A DNA stretch of 64,000 bases from an uncultured Thermoguttaceae bacterium (GCA_938042245.1 CALIRO010000002.1:124001-188000), one strand, 5' to 3'. Positions 37,210-47,365 are shown, counted from the stretch's first letter. The notes: generated from the sequence alone by a model not told the origin. Numbers and translations: made by a program.

Positions 37210-38832
37210 TTAGTCCCGGGGATCCCAAAGATTGGTGCGATACTGCTGGAGCAGATCCCCGGGACCGACGTTGCTTCCCGGGGTGGGGCCAGCGACTCTT
37301 TTCCCAGCTCCCAATGTAAGTTGTGCTGACGGTCTTTCCGGAACTGGGCCGGCCAATTCCGCCAAAGCGGCCTGGGCCTCCCGTCGGACTTGGGCATCCG
37401 GATCTTCCTGGGCAAGCTGGTGTAATATCGGTTCCAAAGGTTTGTGCGCGTCGATGGAGCGTACGATAGCAATGGCCCGCAATCGCCGAGACCGAATGGG
37501 CGATTCTAATTCTTGCTGAAGCAACGGAATGGTTTGAGGATCGAGCTTTTTCACCAGCAGGCCAGTTTGACAGCGGACCGAATCCTCTAGCAGATCAAAG
37601 GTCCGGAGGAATCGCTTGAAATTAAATTCATGCAGACTTTTTCTCACGGCCTGGCGGACCACCGCATGGGGGCTGTCCAGCAGGGCCAACAGCCGGGGCA
37701 ACACCCCGGGAATTCCCCGCTGCCGGATATGAGCGATGGCGGCTGCTTGGACATACGGGTCTGGGTCGCCTAACGCCTCCAGAGCCAAGGCGTTGGCCGC
37801 TGCTCCTTGAAACTCTGCCAGCGCTTCGGCCGCCGCTCGTCGGCCCGGCGGTTTCCCATGCCGAAACACATACTTGATCAAGCCAAACGCCTCCATCCGT
37901 GGAATGCCCGATAGCACCGCCAATCGGACCAGCCCAAGCTCCGCCCAGCTATCCAACCCCTGGAGGATCCCAGCCCCATCCCGAAGCCAATGGATATGCC
38001 GAAGCCGCTTCAAATTCTGCTGCATAGCCGCCGACTGCGAGCGGGCGATCTTCCGTAACCATTGCCGCACAAATTTCGCATCCGATCGCCTGCTGAAAAC
38101 GGACAGCACACCTACTGGCAATTGCGGCTCTTCTAAGAACTCCAATAACAACTGCCCCACCCCTGGCGCACGACTTTTGGTGAGTGCGTCCACTATCGGC
38201 AAATGCAATGGATGATGGGGACTTTGCAAGATTTGTTGCAAGAGGGGATGATGCCGACCTGCTAGGTGGAGAAATAATTCCACTACTTCCGGCCGCCGAT
38301 GCTGCGGCCACCGCTGCAAGGAGCCTTCGAGGGCAGCTACGACCTGGCTGCGTAATGCCACCTCATCTGTATGAACATTACGTTCATCCTGATCCCACTG
38401 CTGCCGAACGCCTTCGACCAGATCATACAAGGCCGCCAAAATGGGGGCAGCCTCCGCTCGGTCGGCCTGTTCCAACACGGCTAGCAACGTGGGAATCACC
38501 TCATATTGACGGAGCCAGACGGCTGCTTGGCATCCATTCCGGCGAAGCTGACTATCCTCCGAAGTAATTGCTTCCCGGATTACTGGCCGAAGCCGATCCC
38601 CATGCTCTCGCATCCGCTCCAGCCAACCCCACGGAAACTGATGCAGCCGAGCCAGCAGTGCCCGATGCCCCTGCCGATTCGACCGAGCCAACAAGGCCTC
38701 AAATCCCCCCTGCCGAATCTCCCCATATGGACTATCCAAAGCCCACACTAACACCTCTGTAGCGGCCTCATTGGCCGTGCTGCACAGCAGATCCAATGTG
38801 GTGGAAAGCCCCGAGGTCTTCGAGCGGCTCAT
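37210..38832 (-). CDS. HEAT-repeat protein
   Basis: The 540-residue protein is helical throughout, with repeated HEAT-type units such as DPDPYVQAAAIAHIRQRGI and SPHAVVRQAVRKSLHEF in the second half and QEDPDAQVRREAQAALAEL near the C-terminus. There is no signal peptide or membrane helix, so it is expected in the cytoplasm. HEAT solenoids are protein-binding scaffolds. The next gene downstream encodes a small membrane protein; the gene upstream is an HD-GYP protein on the same strand, 833 bases away. Confidence 0.75.
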   Translation of the reverse strand: MSRSKTSGLSTTLDLLCSTANEAATEVLVWALDSPYGEIRQGGFEALLARSNRQGHRALLARLHQFPWGWLERMREHGDRLRPVIREAITSEDSQLRRNGCQAAVWLRQYEVIPTLLAVLEQADRAEAAPILAALYDLVEGVRQQWDQDERNVHTDEVALRSQVVAALEGSLQRWPQHRRPEVVELFLHLAGRHHPLLQQILQSPHHPLHLPIVDALTKSRAPGVGQLLLEFLEEPQLPVGVLSVFSRRSDAKFVRQWLRKIARSQSAAMQQNLKRLRHIHWLRDGAGILQGLDSWAELGLVRLAVLSGIPRMEAFGLIKYVFRHGKPPGRRAAAEALAEFQGAAANALALEALGDPDPYVQAAAIAHIRQRGIPGVLPRLLALLDSPHAVVRQAVRKSLHEFNFKRFLRTFDLLEDSVRCQTGLLVKKLDPQTIPLLQQELESPIRSRRLRAIAIVRSIDAHKPLEPILHQLAQEDPDAQVRREAQAALAELAGPVPERPSAQLTLGAGKRVAGPTPGSNVGPGDLLQQYRTNLWDPRD

Positions 38833-39118
38833 CCGGCTGGATCCCTAGTGAGTGGACTGGTTTGGATACCCTCTATTTAGGGAAAAACCAAAGGTCTCTT
38901 CCAAATAGGAGTGCTTTAGCTATTTCACCAGGCTCTCTTGGGGGCCCTTATCCCTTTGGAAAGAGAGAAGCCGTCTTTTTTGGGAGATTATTCCCCCTAG
39001 AAGATTGATTCGCCTGTTTATACCACACTTCCGCCAAGGGGACTGAGGGGTTTTTTGGGTTCGCCGGGGGCCTGCCTTTCTCAACCGGCTGGGCAAGGAT
39101 ACCCCCACAGGGGGAGGG

Positions 39119-39280
39119 GTAACGTTTTTCTCCTCCCCAACACGATTTTTGCTCCCCCCACAGCTCCCTTTCTCAAGCCCCTCACTATAGGAGTCCAGAA
39201 AAAGGTAAAGCAAGGGGCAAACACGGGATTCCTCCTTGCCCAGCAATGAGAAGGGGGCCGTTCGGCGGAAATGGAGAACT
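39119..39280 (+). mobile_element. MITE-like element, copy of about 162 bp
   Basis: It starts GTAACG and ends with CGTTCGGCGGAAATGG (39259-39274), the right terminal repeat of the family. The central anchor AGTCCAGAAAAAGG (about 39192-39205) sits about 75 bases from the left end, as in the other copies, followed by an ACGGGATTCC block. It fills the middle of the 832-base spacer 38833-39664. The remainder of that spacer, including an AT-rich stretch near 39400-39466, holds no gene I can support. Confidence 0.6.
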
Positions 39281-39664
39281 CCCTCCTTTTCCAAGGGGGT
39301 GTTATAGGGGTGTTCTCTTTCTCCTGCCGAAAAGTTCGGCGCATAGTCTGGCTTTTGCATAAAATGGTTTTTTTCAGCATCGGCAATAAATCAAGTGCAC
39401 TTTATCCTAATCCGCAAAGTCCTCTAAAATTCCTTATATTGTCTATTTTCTCTATTTTCTCTTAGCAACCAGGTCGGCCCAAAATGCCGCCGATTCGGTT
39501 TTTCCGGAGCCTAGCGTTCTTCAGAAGGTGTTTGGAAGCTAGATCGAGCGATTCCGAGGGAACCGCCGCAGCCAGGCTGGATGCCAGCGTTGCTTAAAAC
39601 GGTCGGGGAGTTTTTCCCTTTAAGGAAACCTGGCTCGGGTGGGGGCCGGAGGTAAAAGACAAGC

Positions 39665-41359
39665 TCAGCAAGGAACAGAAGAACCGAGCGCACTTACTGC
39701 CGGCGCGGACAGCGAAAGCCAGGCGGAGGGAATCTCTTGGCGTTCGCGGCGAACAATCTCCAAGATATCTTCCTTGGCTTGGAAGAAGGCGTCGATGACC
39801 TGGGGGTCCCATTGGCGCCCAGCGCCGGCCCGGAGAATGGTTTCGATTTTTTCCATCGGCATTCCTTTGCGATACGGCCGGTCGCTGCTCATGGCGTCGA
39901 AGGCGTCGGCCACGGCCACAATCCGGGCGCCTAACGGGATCTGCTCCGACGGCAACTGCTCCGGATAGCCGCTGCCGTCCCATGCCTCGTGATGATAAAG
40001 AATGATCGGAAGCACATTGTCCAGCTTTTTTAGGTCTTGCAGGATCCGGTGGCCAACGCGTACATGTTGTTTGATCTGCTCATATTCTTCCGGCGAGAGT
40101 TTATCTGGTTTGCGGAGCACGCTATCTTCCACGCCGATTTTGCCGATGTCATGCAATAGACCGGCCAAATAGATGGTTTGTTGTTCTTTAGTGTCGCAGC
40201 CGAGCTGTTGGGCCAGCCGAACCGAAATCTGCGCCACCCGTTCACTATGACCACAAGTATATCTATCCCGGGCGTCCAACGCCGACGTCAGTGCCCGGAC
40301 AATACCGGCCAACAGCTCCGACTGTTGCCGATACAGTTCCAAGTTGCCGCTATGAATCCCCAGGATAGCGGCCACGGAGCTGAGCAGGCTGGCCTCGACT
40401 GTGCCAAACTCTCCGTCATCCAGGTGGTTGAAGCCGGCCAGCCAACCAAACAGATTTTCCCCCTCCACTAATGCTACCAGAATCATCTGACGGATCTGAG
40501 GCATAGGCCAGTCGGGCCGACGGGTCATAGCCCGGTTCAAGACCACCGGCTGCAAAGGGACGCCAAGGTTTAAATGCTCAATCAGTCGGCTAAAGCCGGC
40601 ATTATCCACCGGGCATTGGCCTGCTGTCAAAAGCACGGGACGACTCCGTGGCGAGGTTTGCAGATTGCTTTGTCCGTCTGCCATGGGCAACAGTTGCAGC
40701 GCCACGCCCTCGGCCAGCAACACCTCCAACAGCCAGTCCAACACCACCCGGCCCAGTTCTTCGTCGCTTCGGGAGATTTTTAGGTTCCGAGTTAATCGGT
40801 GCAGCAGGCTGATTTCTTCATAGGTGTTGGCCAAGTGGGCCGATAGGCTTTCGGCTTCCTGGGCAAAATGCTGCGCCCGCTGTTGCTCTGCGGCATACTG
40901 AATGGCTAAATCGGCCAACCGAAGCAGGGCCTCAGCCGACCAAACCACCTGCCCCCTGGCCCAGGCGGCTAGTTCGGCTTCGGGGATCCCTAACAGCCTA
41001 GCAGCTCCGGCGAAATTCTCCCCCGGGGCAATCGACCGGCTCAGAAAGATACCGACGGCCACCAGCGGGTTGGTTTCGCTTCGGCCCAGAGGAAAAGCCA
41101 AAACCAGCAACGGGTCCTCGTCTTCTAAGAATTCGGGTCGGCCTTGCTGAGCTACCTGCTGGCACAGTGCCCCCCACAACTCCCATCGGCCCCCTGCGGG
41201 ATGCCGGATCGGACGCACCAACTGGCCGCTCTCGGCCTCCACCACCGCCAGTTCAGCGCCGAAGCACCCCTCCAGCACCGAAAGCAGTTCGGCTACTCCG
41301 GCTGGGAGCAGGACCTCTTGAAAGCCTTGTTTCCCACAGATTGATAGAGATGGGGCCAT
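39665..41359 (-). CDS. Sensor protein with HD-GYP domain, likely cyclic-di-GMP phosphodiesterase
   Basis: ATG 41359 with GAGG six bases upstream is preferred to frame starts at 41407 and 41473. The 564-residue protein has an N-terminal region of unclear fold, a coiled segment, a GAF-like domain (about residues 180-335) and a C-terminal HD-GYP domain. The latter shows GHSERVAQIS, HDIGKIGV with the metal-binding His-Asp, HHEAWDGSGYP (the GYP signature) and ADAFDAMSSDRPYR. HD-GYP proteins hydrolyse cyclic di-GMP. No membrane helix is seen, so the sensor is cytoplasmic. The ligand is unknown. Confidence 0.9.
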   Translation of the reverse strand: MAPSLSICGKQGFQEVLLPAGVAELLSVLEGCFGAELAVVEAESGQLVRPIRHPAGGRWELWGALCQQVAQQGRPEFLEDEDPLLVLAFPLGRSETNPLVAVGIFLSRSIAPGENFAGAARLLGIPEAELAAWARGQVVWSAEALLRLADLAIQYAAEQQRAQHFAQEAESLSAHLANTYEEISLLHRLTRNLKISRSDEELGRVVLDWLLEVLLAEGVALQLLPMADGQSNLQTSPRSRPVLLTAGQCPVDNAGFSRLIEHLNLGVPLQPVVLNRAMTRRPDWPMPQIRQMILVALVEGENLFGWLAGFNHLDDGEFGTVEASLLSSVAAILGIHSGNLELYRQQSELLAGIVRALTSALDARDRYTCGHSERVAQISVRLAQQLGCDTKEQQTIYLAGLLHDIGKIGVEDSVLRKPDKLSPEEYEQIKQHVRVGHRILQDLKKLDNVLPIILYHHEAWDGSGYPEQLPSEQIPLGARIVAVADAFDAMSSDRPYRKGMPMEKIETILRAGAGRQWDPQVIDAFFQAKEDILEIVRRERQEIPSAWLSLSAPAVSALGSSVPC

Positions 41360-41776
41360 CGGTTTCCTCGCTATCGGATTGATTGCCCGTGCCTTTTTGG
41401 TTTCCATAGCCTCTGGTTTTGCTGGGTACCGGGAGGTTTGTGAGGGGTCGGGGAACAGCAATCTCAGGGGCAATGGACCAACCCATCTGGGGGGTACAAA
41501 ACCCTCTCTCAGGTTCTTGCTCCGAAAAAGCCAAATGCCTTGGGGGCGGCTAACCAGCTTCCCCTACACAACTTTAGGTTATAATTCCCCCATAGACCCC
41601 CTCTGGTGGGCCTAGACCCAGCCTCGACGCTTCATCTCGGCAGCACATCTCGTCCCTCAGCCTGTGTGCGACTTTTGGGGGGAATAAAGGAAGCTCCGTT
41701 GGAAAACTTCCCACCAGCTTTTTTTCGAGCTTCTAGGAAGGGCAGACAGTACCCGAGCCAGAGCGTCCACCCCCCT

Positions 41777-41881
41777 TGTGATCCCCGAAGAATCCAGGTT
41801 TTTGTAACGGGCGCAGGGCGGCGGCGTATTGTAGGAGCCCCGTCCCCTCTTGTGATCCCCGAAGAATTCAGGTTTTTGTAA
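41777..41881. repeat. 32-bp direct repeat pair, 73-bp period
   Basis: Positions 41777-41808 and 41850-41881 share TTGTGATCCCCGAAGAAT and CAGGTTTTTGTAA with one difference. The second copy runs into the left end of the MITE-like element at 41878. Confidence 0.85.
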
Positions 41882-42048
41882 GCCTTCATCTGAATGAACA
41901 AGCTGCCTGATGGATCCGAGGAAAGCCTTTCGGTGTCACTGCACCGCCAGGCGGCAAATCTAGCCAACTCAACTAGTAACCTAGCACAAAAAACTGGACT
42001 GCTGCTTTCGCAGGAATGCTTTGGTACACCATTGGGCTGAACTGTCAC
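41878..42048 (+). mobile_element. MITE-like element, copy of about 171 bp
   Basis: Left end GTAAGCCTTCATCTGAATG and right end CATTGGGCTGAACTGTCAC are imperfect inverted repeats. Inside are AAAGCCTTTCGG, CACAAAAAACTGG and GGTACACCATTGGG blocks shared with the copy at 47366-47527. It lies in the 1381-base spacer 41360-42740, where I see no gene. A candidate -10 TACAAT at 42595-42600 precedes the next gene. Confidence 0.65.
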
Positions 42049-42740
42049 AGGTTTTTTTTAAGGCTTTTGGGGAGCCATCTGGTCGGAAAAATTGCCCCCA
42101 ATCCTCCACCCCCTTTCCGGACTGGGATTTTTTTGCTCTCTTTTGGGATCAACCTAGGAAGCTCGAAGAGGGGGGTATGAGCACCCTTATAGGGGTAGCC
42201 CGGTTAAAAGTTGCCTGTTGCAAAACGGGCTCCTCGAGGAAAAAATAGTGGGTTCTGGTCGGTCGTTTTTTGTCAGGAGACTTTCTGGTTGGGGGACAAT
42301 ATACTTTTTCCCCATTTTTAACTTCTGGTGTGGTTTGGCCAAAGGAAGGCTCTTGTCTGGGAAGGCCACTCTACCGGCCAGTGGAACAACAGAAGCCAGC
42401 TTCGGCGAGAAGAAAACAATGCCAGGCAGGGGGAGAAGGCAGTCTTTGGTGTATTGGATACCTGTTCGGGGGGCCGATCTGGGGAGGAAATTGGCTAGCC
42501 ATTCGGAAAAGCCATTTCGGATACTATAAAAATATTCCGTTAAAATCCAACCCGCTAAAGCGTCAGCGCTTGTTCCGTTAAGAAATATTTCAGATACAAT
42601 ACAAGACTTTGTTGGGTTGGGTAGAAGAGCAGGTTTGTATGACCCACTCATGGAAGACACTTCGGGCCAAAGGATGGGGATTCAGTGGGTATCGGTTTCT
42701 GGTTTGGTCTTGTTGGGTTGCAACCGAGGAGAGTGGGCCT

Positions 42741-44150
42741 ATGCAATCTCACATGAATGCACGGTGGGTTGTGGTTGGACTGATGGGTTGGGCTTTGGCT
42801 GGGGGAGGTGCTAGGGCTTTGGCCCAGAAAGCTCAGGAGCCATCCCTCTCGGCGGACCACCAGCAAGTGGCCACTGTCGTCTGGAGCAGCCATTATGGAG
42901 AAGCGCTTCGGGTGGCGGAACGGGAAAAGAAAATGCTCCTGATGGTTTTCCATCATCCAGAGCCAGATAGAGTGGACAAACATTTTCATGATCAAATTTT
43001 GACTCATCCGGAAATCCAAGAGCGGCTCCGCCGGTATGTGTGTGTGCGGTTACCTGTTAATACGACCATTCGGCTCCAAGGCAAACCGGTGGTTCTGTTG
43101 GAGCATTCGGCATTTGAGGCCATGCGGGGGCGTCCGGGCGTAGTGGTGATCGATTACGCCCATCCGGAGGCTGCCTACTATGGCTGTGTGGTGGGAGCGT
43201 TTCCTTTTGCCGCTGATGCCTGCTATTCGGTGCAGCAGATGAAGGTGATCTTGGATCTTCCGCCTGGCCACCTAGTTAAACGTCACCAGTGGTATGTGGA
43301 GCGGATGCGGCGGTGGGCGGAGCAATTTTTTGGCCGACGCCTCCCCCCGGAAATCCCTTTACGATGGTATGAGGATTACCGGCAGGCCTATCGAGCCGCC
43401 TATCAGAGTGGACGGATGTTACTTCTGTTGTTTGCCGATCCGGAATCGGACAGCCTTGGAAACCGCTTTGAGAAGGAGGTTCTGGCTGATCCTACGGTTC
43501 GGGAGAAATTGGCGGAGTATGTGCTTGCCAAATTACCTCGGGACGCTCGGCTGGAGCAGGGGGGAGAAGTGGTAGTGCTTTTGAAGCATCCAGCGTTTTC
43601 GGAGATGTTGGGGCTGGAGGGGATGGCCATCATTGATCTTGCCCACCGGGATCAGAAGCAATACGGGACGGTGGTAAGTGTATTTCCATTTTTAGGTGGT
43701 CGTTTATATACATTAGAGCAGACCAAGGTGATTCTTAGTCTGCCGCCGGGCACACTGACCCAACGCACACTGATTTATGCCGTGCGTACCCATCCGGAGC
43801 GGCCCGCCAGCACCACCGGCCAGTTTGACCCCATCTTAGCCCAAGAGGCGGAAAACCATTCCGCCTATCAGGCCCGAATCCGCTTGCAGGGCCATCATCA
43901 CTGGGACAGCCGATTCCACCGGATTAGCCAACAGTTGCCTGGCGGCTTACTGGCCCAAGAGGTATGCGCGGAAAGTTGGCCCGGACAGAATCTTTTAGAA
44001 GCGGCCATAGAGTGCGTCCGGTGCTGGCGGCTTTCTTCAGGCCATTGGAGTGCGGTTCAGGCAGCGCATCCCCGGTACGGATATGATATGAAAAAAGGGG
44101 ACAATGGCGTCTGGTATGCCACCGGCATTTTTGCCCGATCGGTCCGGTAA
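42741..44150 (+). CDS. Exported protein with two thioredoxin-fold-like domains and an SCP/CAP-like C-terminus
   Basis: ATG 42741 has GAGGAG nine bases upstream and starts a signal peptide (about residues 5-28); the longer frame from 42609 is unsupported. Two similar segments follow: LLMVFHHPEPDRVDKHF (about residue 70) and LLLLFADPESDSLGNRF (about 230), each continuing with a 'xxxLxxPxxRExLxxYVxxxLP' pattern. They look like thioredoxin-like domains in which the CxxC is absent. The last 100 residues (HWSAVQAAHPRYGYDM, GVWYATGIFA) resemble a CAP/SCP-type domain. A non-redox binding or envelope role is inference. Confidence 0.6.
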   Translation: MQSHMNARWVVVGLMGWALAGGGARALAQKAQEPSLSADHQQVATVVWSSHYGEALRVAEREKKMLLMVFHHPEPDRVDKHFHDQILTHPEIQERLRRYVCVRLPVNTTIRLQGKPVVLLEHSAFEAMRGRPGVVVIDYAHPEAAYYGCVVGAFPFAADACYSVQQMKVILDLPPGHLVKRHQWYVERMRRWAEQFFGRRLPPEIPLRWYEDYRQAYRAAYQSGRMLLLLFADPESDSLGNRFEKEVLADPTVREKLAEYVLAKLPRDARLEQGGEVVVLLKHPAFSEMLGLEGMAIIDLAHRDQKQYGTVVSVFPFLGGRLYTLEQTKVILSLPPGTLTQRTLIYAVRTHPERPASTTGQFDPILAQEAENHSAYQARIRLQGHHHWDSRFHRISQQLPGGLLAQEVCAESWPGQNLLEAAIECVRCWRLSSGHWSAVQAAHPRYGYDMKKGDNGVWYATGIFARSVR

Positions 44151-44257
44151 CCTATTGCCCCGACTGGGGAGCTGTTAAGAGTTCTGAGGCCGTCTGAAGA
44201 GAAGGCCGGGGGTGTTTCTTGGATCGAAAACCCTGAGGCCTCTCGATTAAAGTCTCT

Positions 44258-44280
44258 TTGGGGATATAGATATCCCCCAA
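44258..44280. promoter_or_regulatory. Palindromic operator-like site upstream of the ECF sigma gene
   Basis: TTGGGGATAT (44258-44267), AG, then ATATCCCCCAA (44270-44280) form an almost perfect dyad. It sits 116 bases before the sigma-factor start in a 245-base spacer. A regulator site is plausible but unproved. Confidence 0.45.
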
Positions 44281-44395
44281 GAGTGGGTATTTCGTGGTCC
44301 CCCTAGGGAATAATTTTTCCCTTCGGAGTCGAAAGGGCTTTTTAGAAGGCCCACCAGGCGGTTTTGCTCTGAGCTTTTGGCAAGGAGAACGACGG

Positions 44396-44908
44396 TTGGC
44401 CTTGGAACCTACAGATTTTACCCGCTTGGTGGAAGCGCACGGACCAGTTTTATATCGACTGGCATACCGGCTGGTCGGGGACCGCCATGAGGCAGAGGAT
44501 GTGGTGCAGGAGACCTTTCGATCTGCCTGGAAGAGTCGGCATCGGTTTCAGCCAGGCCAAGGGGAGCGTGGCTGGTTGGTGGCGATTTTACGGCGGCGTA
44601 TTGCCGATTATTGGCGTCGGGCCGGAAAGCGAAAACCGGCTGAGTCTTCCAGTTTATTCGAGAAGTTGGGCTCACCTGAACCCCCCGATCAGGGATATAT
44701 CGACCCCATCCAACGGGCCTTAGACCAATTACCCGAACAACTCCGAGAATCCCTTTTATTGGTAGTAGTGGGCGAATTAACTTACCAGGAAGCTGCGGAA
44801 ATGTTGGGTGTCCCTATTGGGACGGTCCTCTCCCGGGTAAGCCGAGCACGTCTCCGGCTTCGGGAAGCCCTATTAGCTGCCGGAATTCAAGAAAAATCTC
44901 CCCCATAA
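44396..44908 (+). CDS. ECF-type RNA polymerase sigma factor
   Basis: The open frame begins at 44294, but TTG 44396 follows AAGGAG (44382-44387) by eight bases and gives 170 residues, the normal ECF size. Region 2 reads FTRLVEAHGPVLYRLAYRLVGD and EDVVQETFRSAWK; region 4 is LTYQEAAEMLGVPIGTVLSRVSRAR. Short linker residues join them. It is followed 228 bases later by a VWA membrane protein with a cytoplasmic N-terminus, which could be its anti-sigma or signalling partner. Target promoters are unknown. Confidence 0.93.
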   Translation: MALEPTDFTRLVEAHGPVLYRLAYRLVGDRHEAEDVVQETFRSAWKSRHRFQPGQGERGWLVAILRRRIADYWRRAGKRKPAESSSLFEKLGSPEPPDQGYIDPIQRALDQLPEQLRESLLLVVVGELTYQEAAEMLGVPIGTVLSRVSRARLRLREALLAAGIQEKSPP

Positions 44909-45136
44909 TAGCACATTAGAAACCCCCGATCGATTATCCGAGGCTATCGGACATAGAAAATAAGTAATCTAGATAATATAGATAATATAAGCATTCTAGA
45001 AATCCTCCTTACGGTTTTCCTCCTGGTCCCTTCTTAAATTGGGGGACGCAAAAGGAAAAGATATAGGCGGCCCGCTACCGTCGGAAGGTATATTCCTCCT
45101 AGCCCCTTGTTCGGATTCCCACAGAGCATCTCCACG

Positions 45137-47236
45137 ATGACTGAACTCCCTTTAGAAAAGGATGCGTGGCTGGAAGCCCAATTGAAGGCTGTTCCGTTGC
45201 CCGAAGGCCTCTTGGAACGCCTCCGGCAAATTCCTCTCCAAGCCGATGAGGGTGTAGATGCTCTGCTGCGCGAGGTTTCGATCCCGGAGGGGCTTCTGGC
45301 CCGATTACGTCGGCTACCCATTCAGCGCTGTTGGGAGAATCGCGTTTATCGGTGGGCCACCGCAGTGAGTCTGTTATTAATCTTTGGGCTTTGGCAATTG
45401 GGGTGGATCCTCTCCATGGTGGGTTCTATCCCCCCTTTGGATTGGTTCAGCAAGGTTCCAAAACAGCACTTAGGCCGAATTGGCCAATTGACAGAACCCC
45501 TTCCCATGAACCTCCTGGTGGCTGCCCCTTCTGCTTCCGAAAAAAGCCTGGCAAGCCAACCTTTTGGATTAGAAGCTGCTGCGATTCAGGTGGAGATGGA
45601 CCCGGCATTGGCAAAAGCAGGTTCGGTCTCCCCAGCTGAGCCAGACTGGTCGGAACGCCTTTGGGGGCTTCGTCGGGAAGAGCTGGTGTTAGCTAGGACT
45701 CTGATGAAATGGCCGATGCTGGCTAGCCCCCTGAGCATCGACGGGGAGGACCTCTGGACAGTGCCATTGCCTGCCCCGCGGGGGGTGGATCCGCCTTTGG
45801 TGCCGGGCTTTCCGTGGGGCGACTATCGGCGTTGGGGGGTGCATCCGTTTGTGATTCCAGCTTTCCATCCGCACTTAACCGTTAGTGAGGTGCCGTTGGA
45901 CGTAGCGCCGGCGAGTTTTGAGTTAGCTCGGGCCTACTTGTCCCGGGGCAGCTTGCCCCCTCCAGAGGCCATTCGTACGGAGGAATTTTTGGCAGCCATC
46001 GACTATAAGTATCCGATGCCGCGGGCTGGCCAACCGCTGCGCCTAGGAATATGGGCTGGGCCATCGCTGTTTCGGGGCGGGCAATTCCAGATGATGCAGG
46101 TAGGGGTGCAAGCAGCCCAGGTAGCGGATGGGCCCCGGGCAGGGACGTCCGCTACCTTGGTTCTGGACTGCTCCAGCAGTATGCAATGGGGTGCCCGGTG
46201 GGCGCTGCTTGTCCAAGCCCTCCAGATGCTCACAAAAAGTTTCGGGCCCAAGGATCGTCTTCACGTGGTGCTTTTTCATACTCAGGCGTATGTGGTGGGC
46301 GAAGATCTGGGGCGGGATGATATGCCGGAACTCCTGGAGGTGTTGGCTCGTCAGGAACCTGCCGGCAGCACCCATGCGGCAGAAGGATTACGGTATGGGT
46401 ATGCGGTAGCCCGCCGCTATGGGGGGGAAAAAGGCCGACGCAACCGAGTCATTTTATTGACCGACGGAATGGTGGCCTTGGATCCGGTAGCAGAGCAACG
46501 TCTCGGGGGGCTTTTGGCGGAAGCGGCCTCCGAGGGGATTCACTTAGATGTGGTGGATTTAGGCCAGGAGCGTCTGGACGAGGAGCCGGAACCCCTCTTA
46601 GCCCGACTGGCTCAACTGGGCGGAGGGAAGGCTTATCGGGCCACCAGTAGCCGACAGATCCTCTGGGCGCTGTTGGAATCGATTACTGGGCGCTCGCAGC
46701 GAGTGGCCGCGGATGTACGGCTTCGGGTACGGTTTAATCCCCGGATGGTGATTTCCTATCGGTTGTTGGGGCATGAGTCCAGGGCGATTGTGGGGCTAAA
46801 GCCGCCTCGCTTGGACACATACTTCTATTCAGGTCAATCGGGCACCGCTTTGTATGAGCTGCGCCTGGCCACCGGCGGGCCGGACGACCTGATCGCTACG
46901 GCGGAACTGTGCTGGCGTGATCCCCAGAGTGGCCAAGCGAGCTCGGTGCAAGAAAAGTTGTTTCGAAAACAGGTGGCTGGTTCGGTGCTCCAATCGCCCT
47001 TGCCCCTTCAAGCAGCCATGCTGGCGGCCCAGACGGCCGAACTGCTGCGAGAAAGTCCTTTTGCCGGCTGGATTCCGACGATGGCGCAGCCAAAAGCAGT
47101 TCTGGAAGCTGCTCGGCACTTGGACAGCCGTCTGTTGGCCTGGCCCAGTGTCCAACAGATGCTGGATCTATTAGAAAAAGCTAGTACCGCAAAACCTTAT
47201 CGCCCCCCGGCATTCCCTAACAGGTTCCACCCCTAG
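45137..47236 (+). CDS. Membrane VWA-domain protein with repeated PEGLL motif, possible partner of the ECF sigma
   Basis: ATG 45137 is chosen over TTG 45107; no strong ribosome site precedes either. The 699-residue protein has a cytoplasmic N-terminus with two copies of a short motif (VPLPEGLLERLR, residues 19-30, and VSIPEGLLARLR, 47-58), a transmembrane helix (about 74-97), an extracytoplasmic linker and a VWA domain. Its MIDAS metal site is complete: DCSSSM (Asp344), GSTH and LLTDGM. VWA domains bind proteins through a divalent metal. The N-terminal position behind an ECF gene suggests an anti-sigma-like signalling role, which is inference. Confidence 0.75.
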   Translation: MTELPLEKDAWLEAQLKAVPLPEGLLERLRQIPLQADEGVDALLREVSIPEGLLARLRRLPIQRCWENRVYRWATAVSLLLIFGLWQLGWILSMVGSIPPLDWFSKVPKQHLGRIGQLTEPLPMNLLVAAPSASEKSLASQPFGLEAAAIQVEMDPALAKAGSVSPAEPDWSERLWGLRREELVLARTLMKWPMLASPLSIDGEDLWTVPLPAPRGVDPPLVPGFPWGDYRRWGVHPFVIPAFHPHLTVSEVPLDVAPASFELARAYLSRGSLPPPEAIRTEEFLAAIDYKYPMPRAGQPLRLGIWAGPSLFRGGQFQMMQVGVQAAQVADGPRAGTSATLVLDCSSSMQWGARWALLVQALQMLTKSFGPKDRLHVVLFHTQAYVVGEDLGRDDMPELLEVLARQEPAGSTHAAEGLRYGYAVARRYGGEKGRRNRVILLTDGMVALDPVAEQRLGGLLAEAASEGIHLDVVDLGQERLDEEPEPLLARLAQLGGGKAYRATSSRQILWALLESITGRSQRVAADVRLRVRFNPRMVISYRLLGHESRAIVGLKPPRLDTYFYSGQSGTALYELRLATGGPDDLIATAELCWRDPQSGQASSVQEKLFRKQVAGSVLQSPLPLQAAMLAAQTAELLRESPFAGWIPTMAQPKAVLEAARHLDSRLLAWPSVQQMLDLLEKASTAKPYRPPAFPNRFHP

Positions 47237-47365
47237 CTGATCTTGGCTGCCCCAAGCTCCCCATGGGATGACCAGCCGTTACGCTATCATTTGTATATCA
47301 ACTTAACGGGGACCGTACTCTCCAGGCGGAAAGTCCAAACAGTGCCTTACGGTAAACCTAGGATG

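Noticed and set aside
42187-42660. 157-residue minus-strand open frame in a long spacer
   Set aside because: It has no family resemblance and overlaps the promoter side of the next gene.
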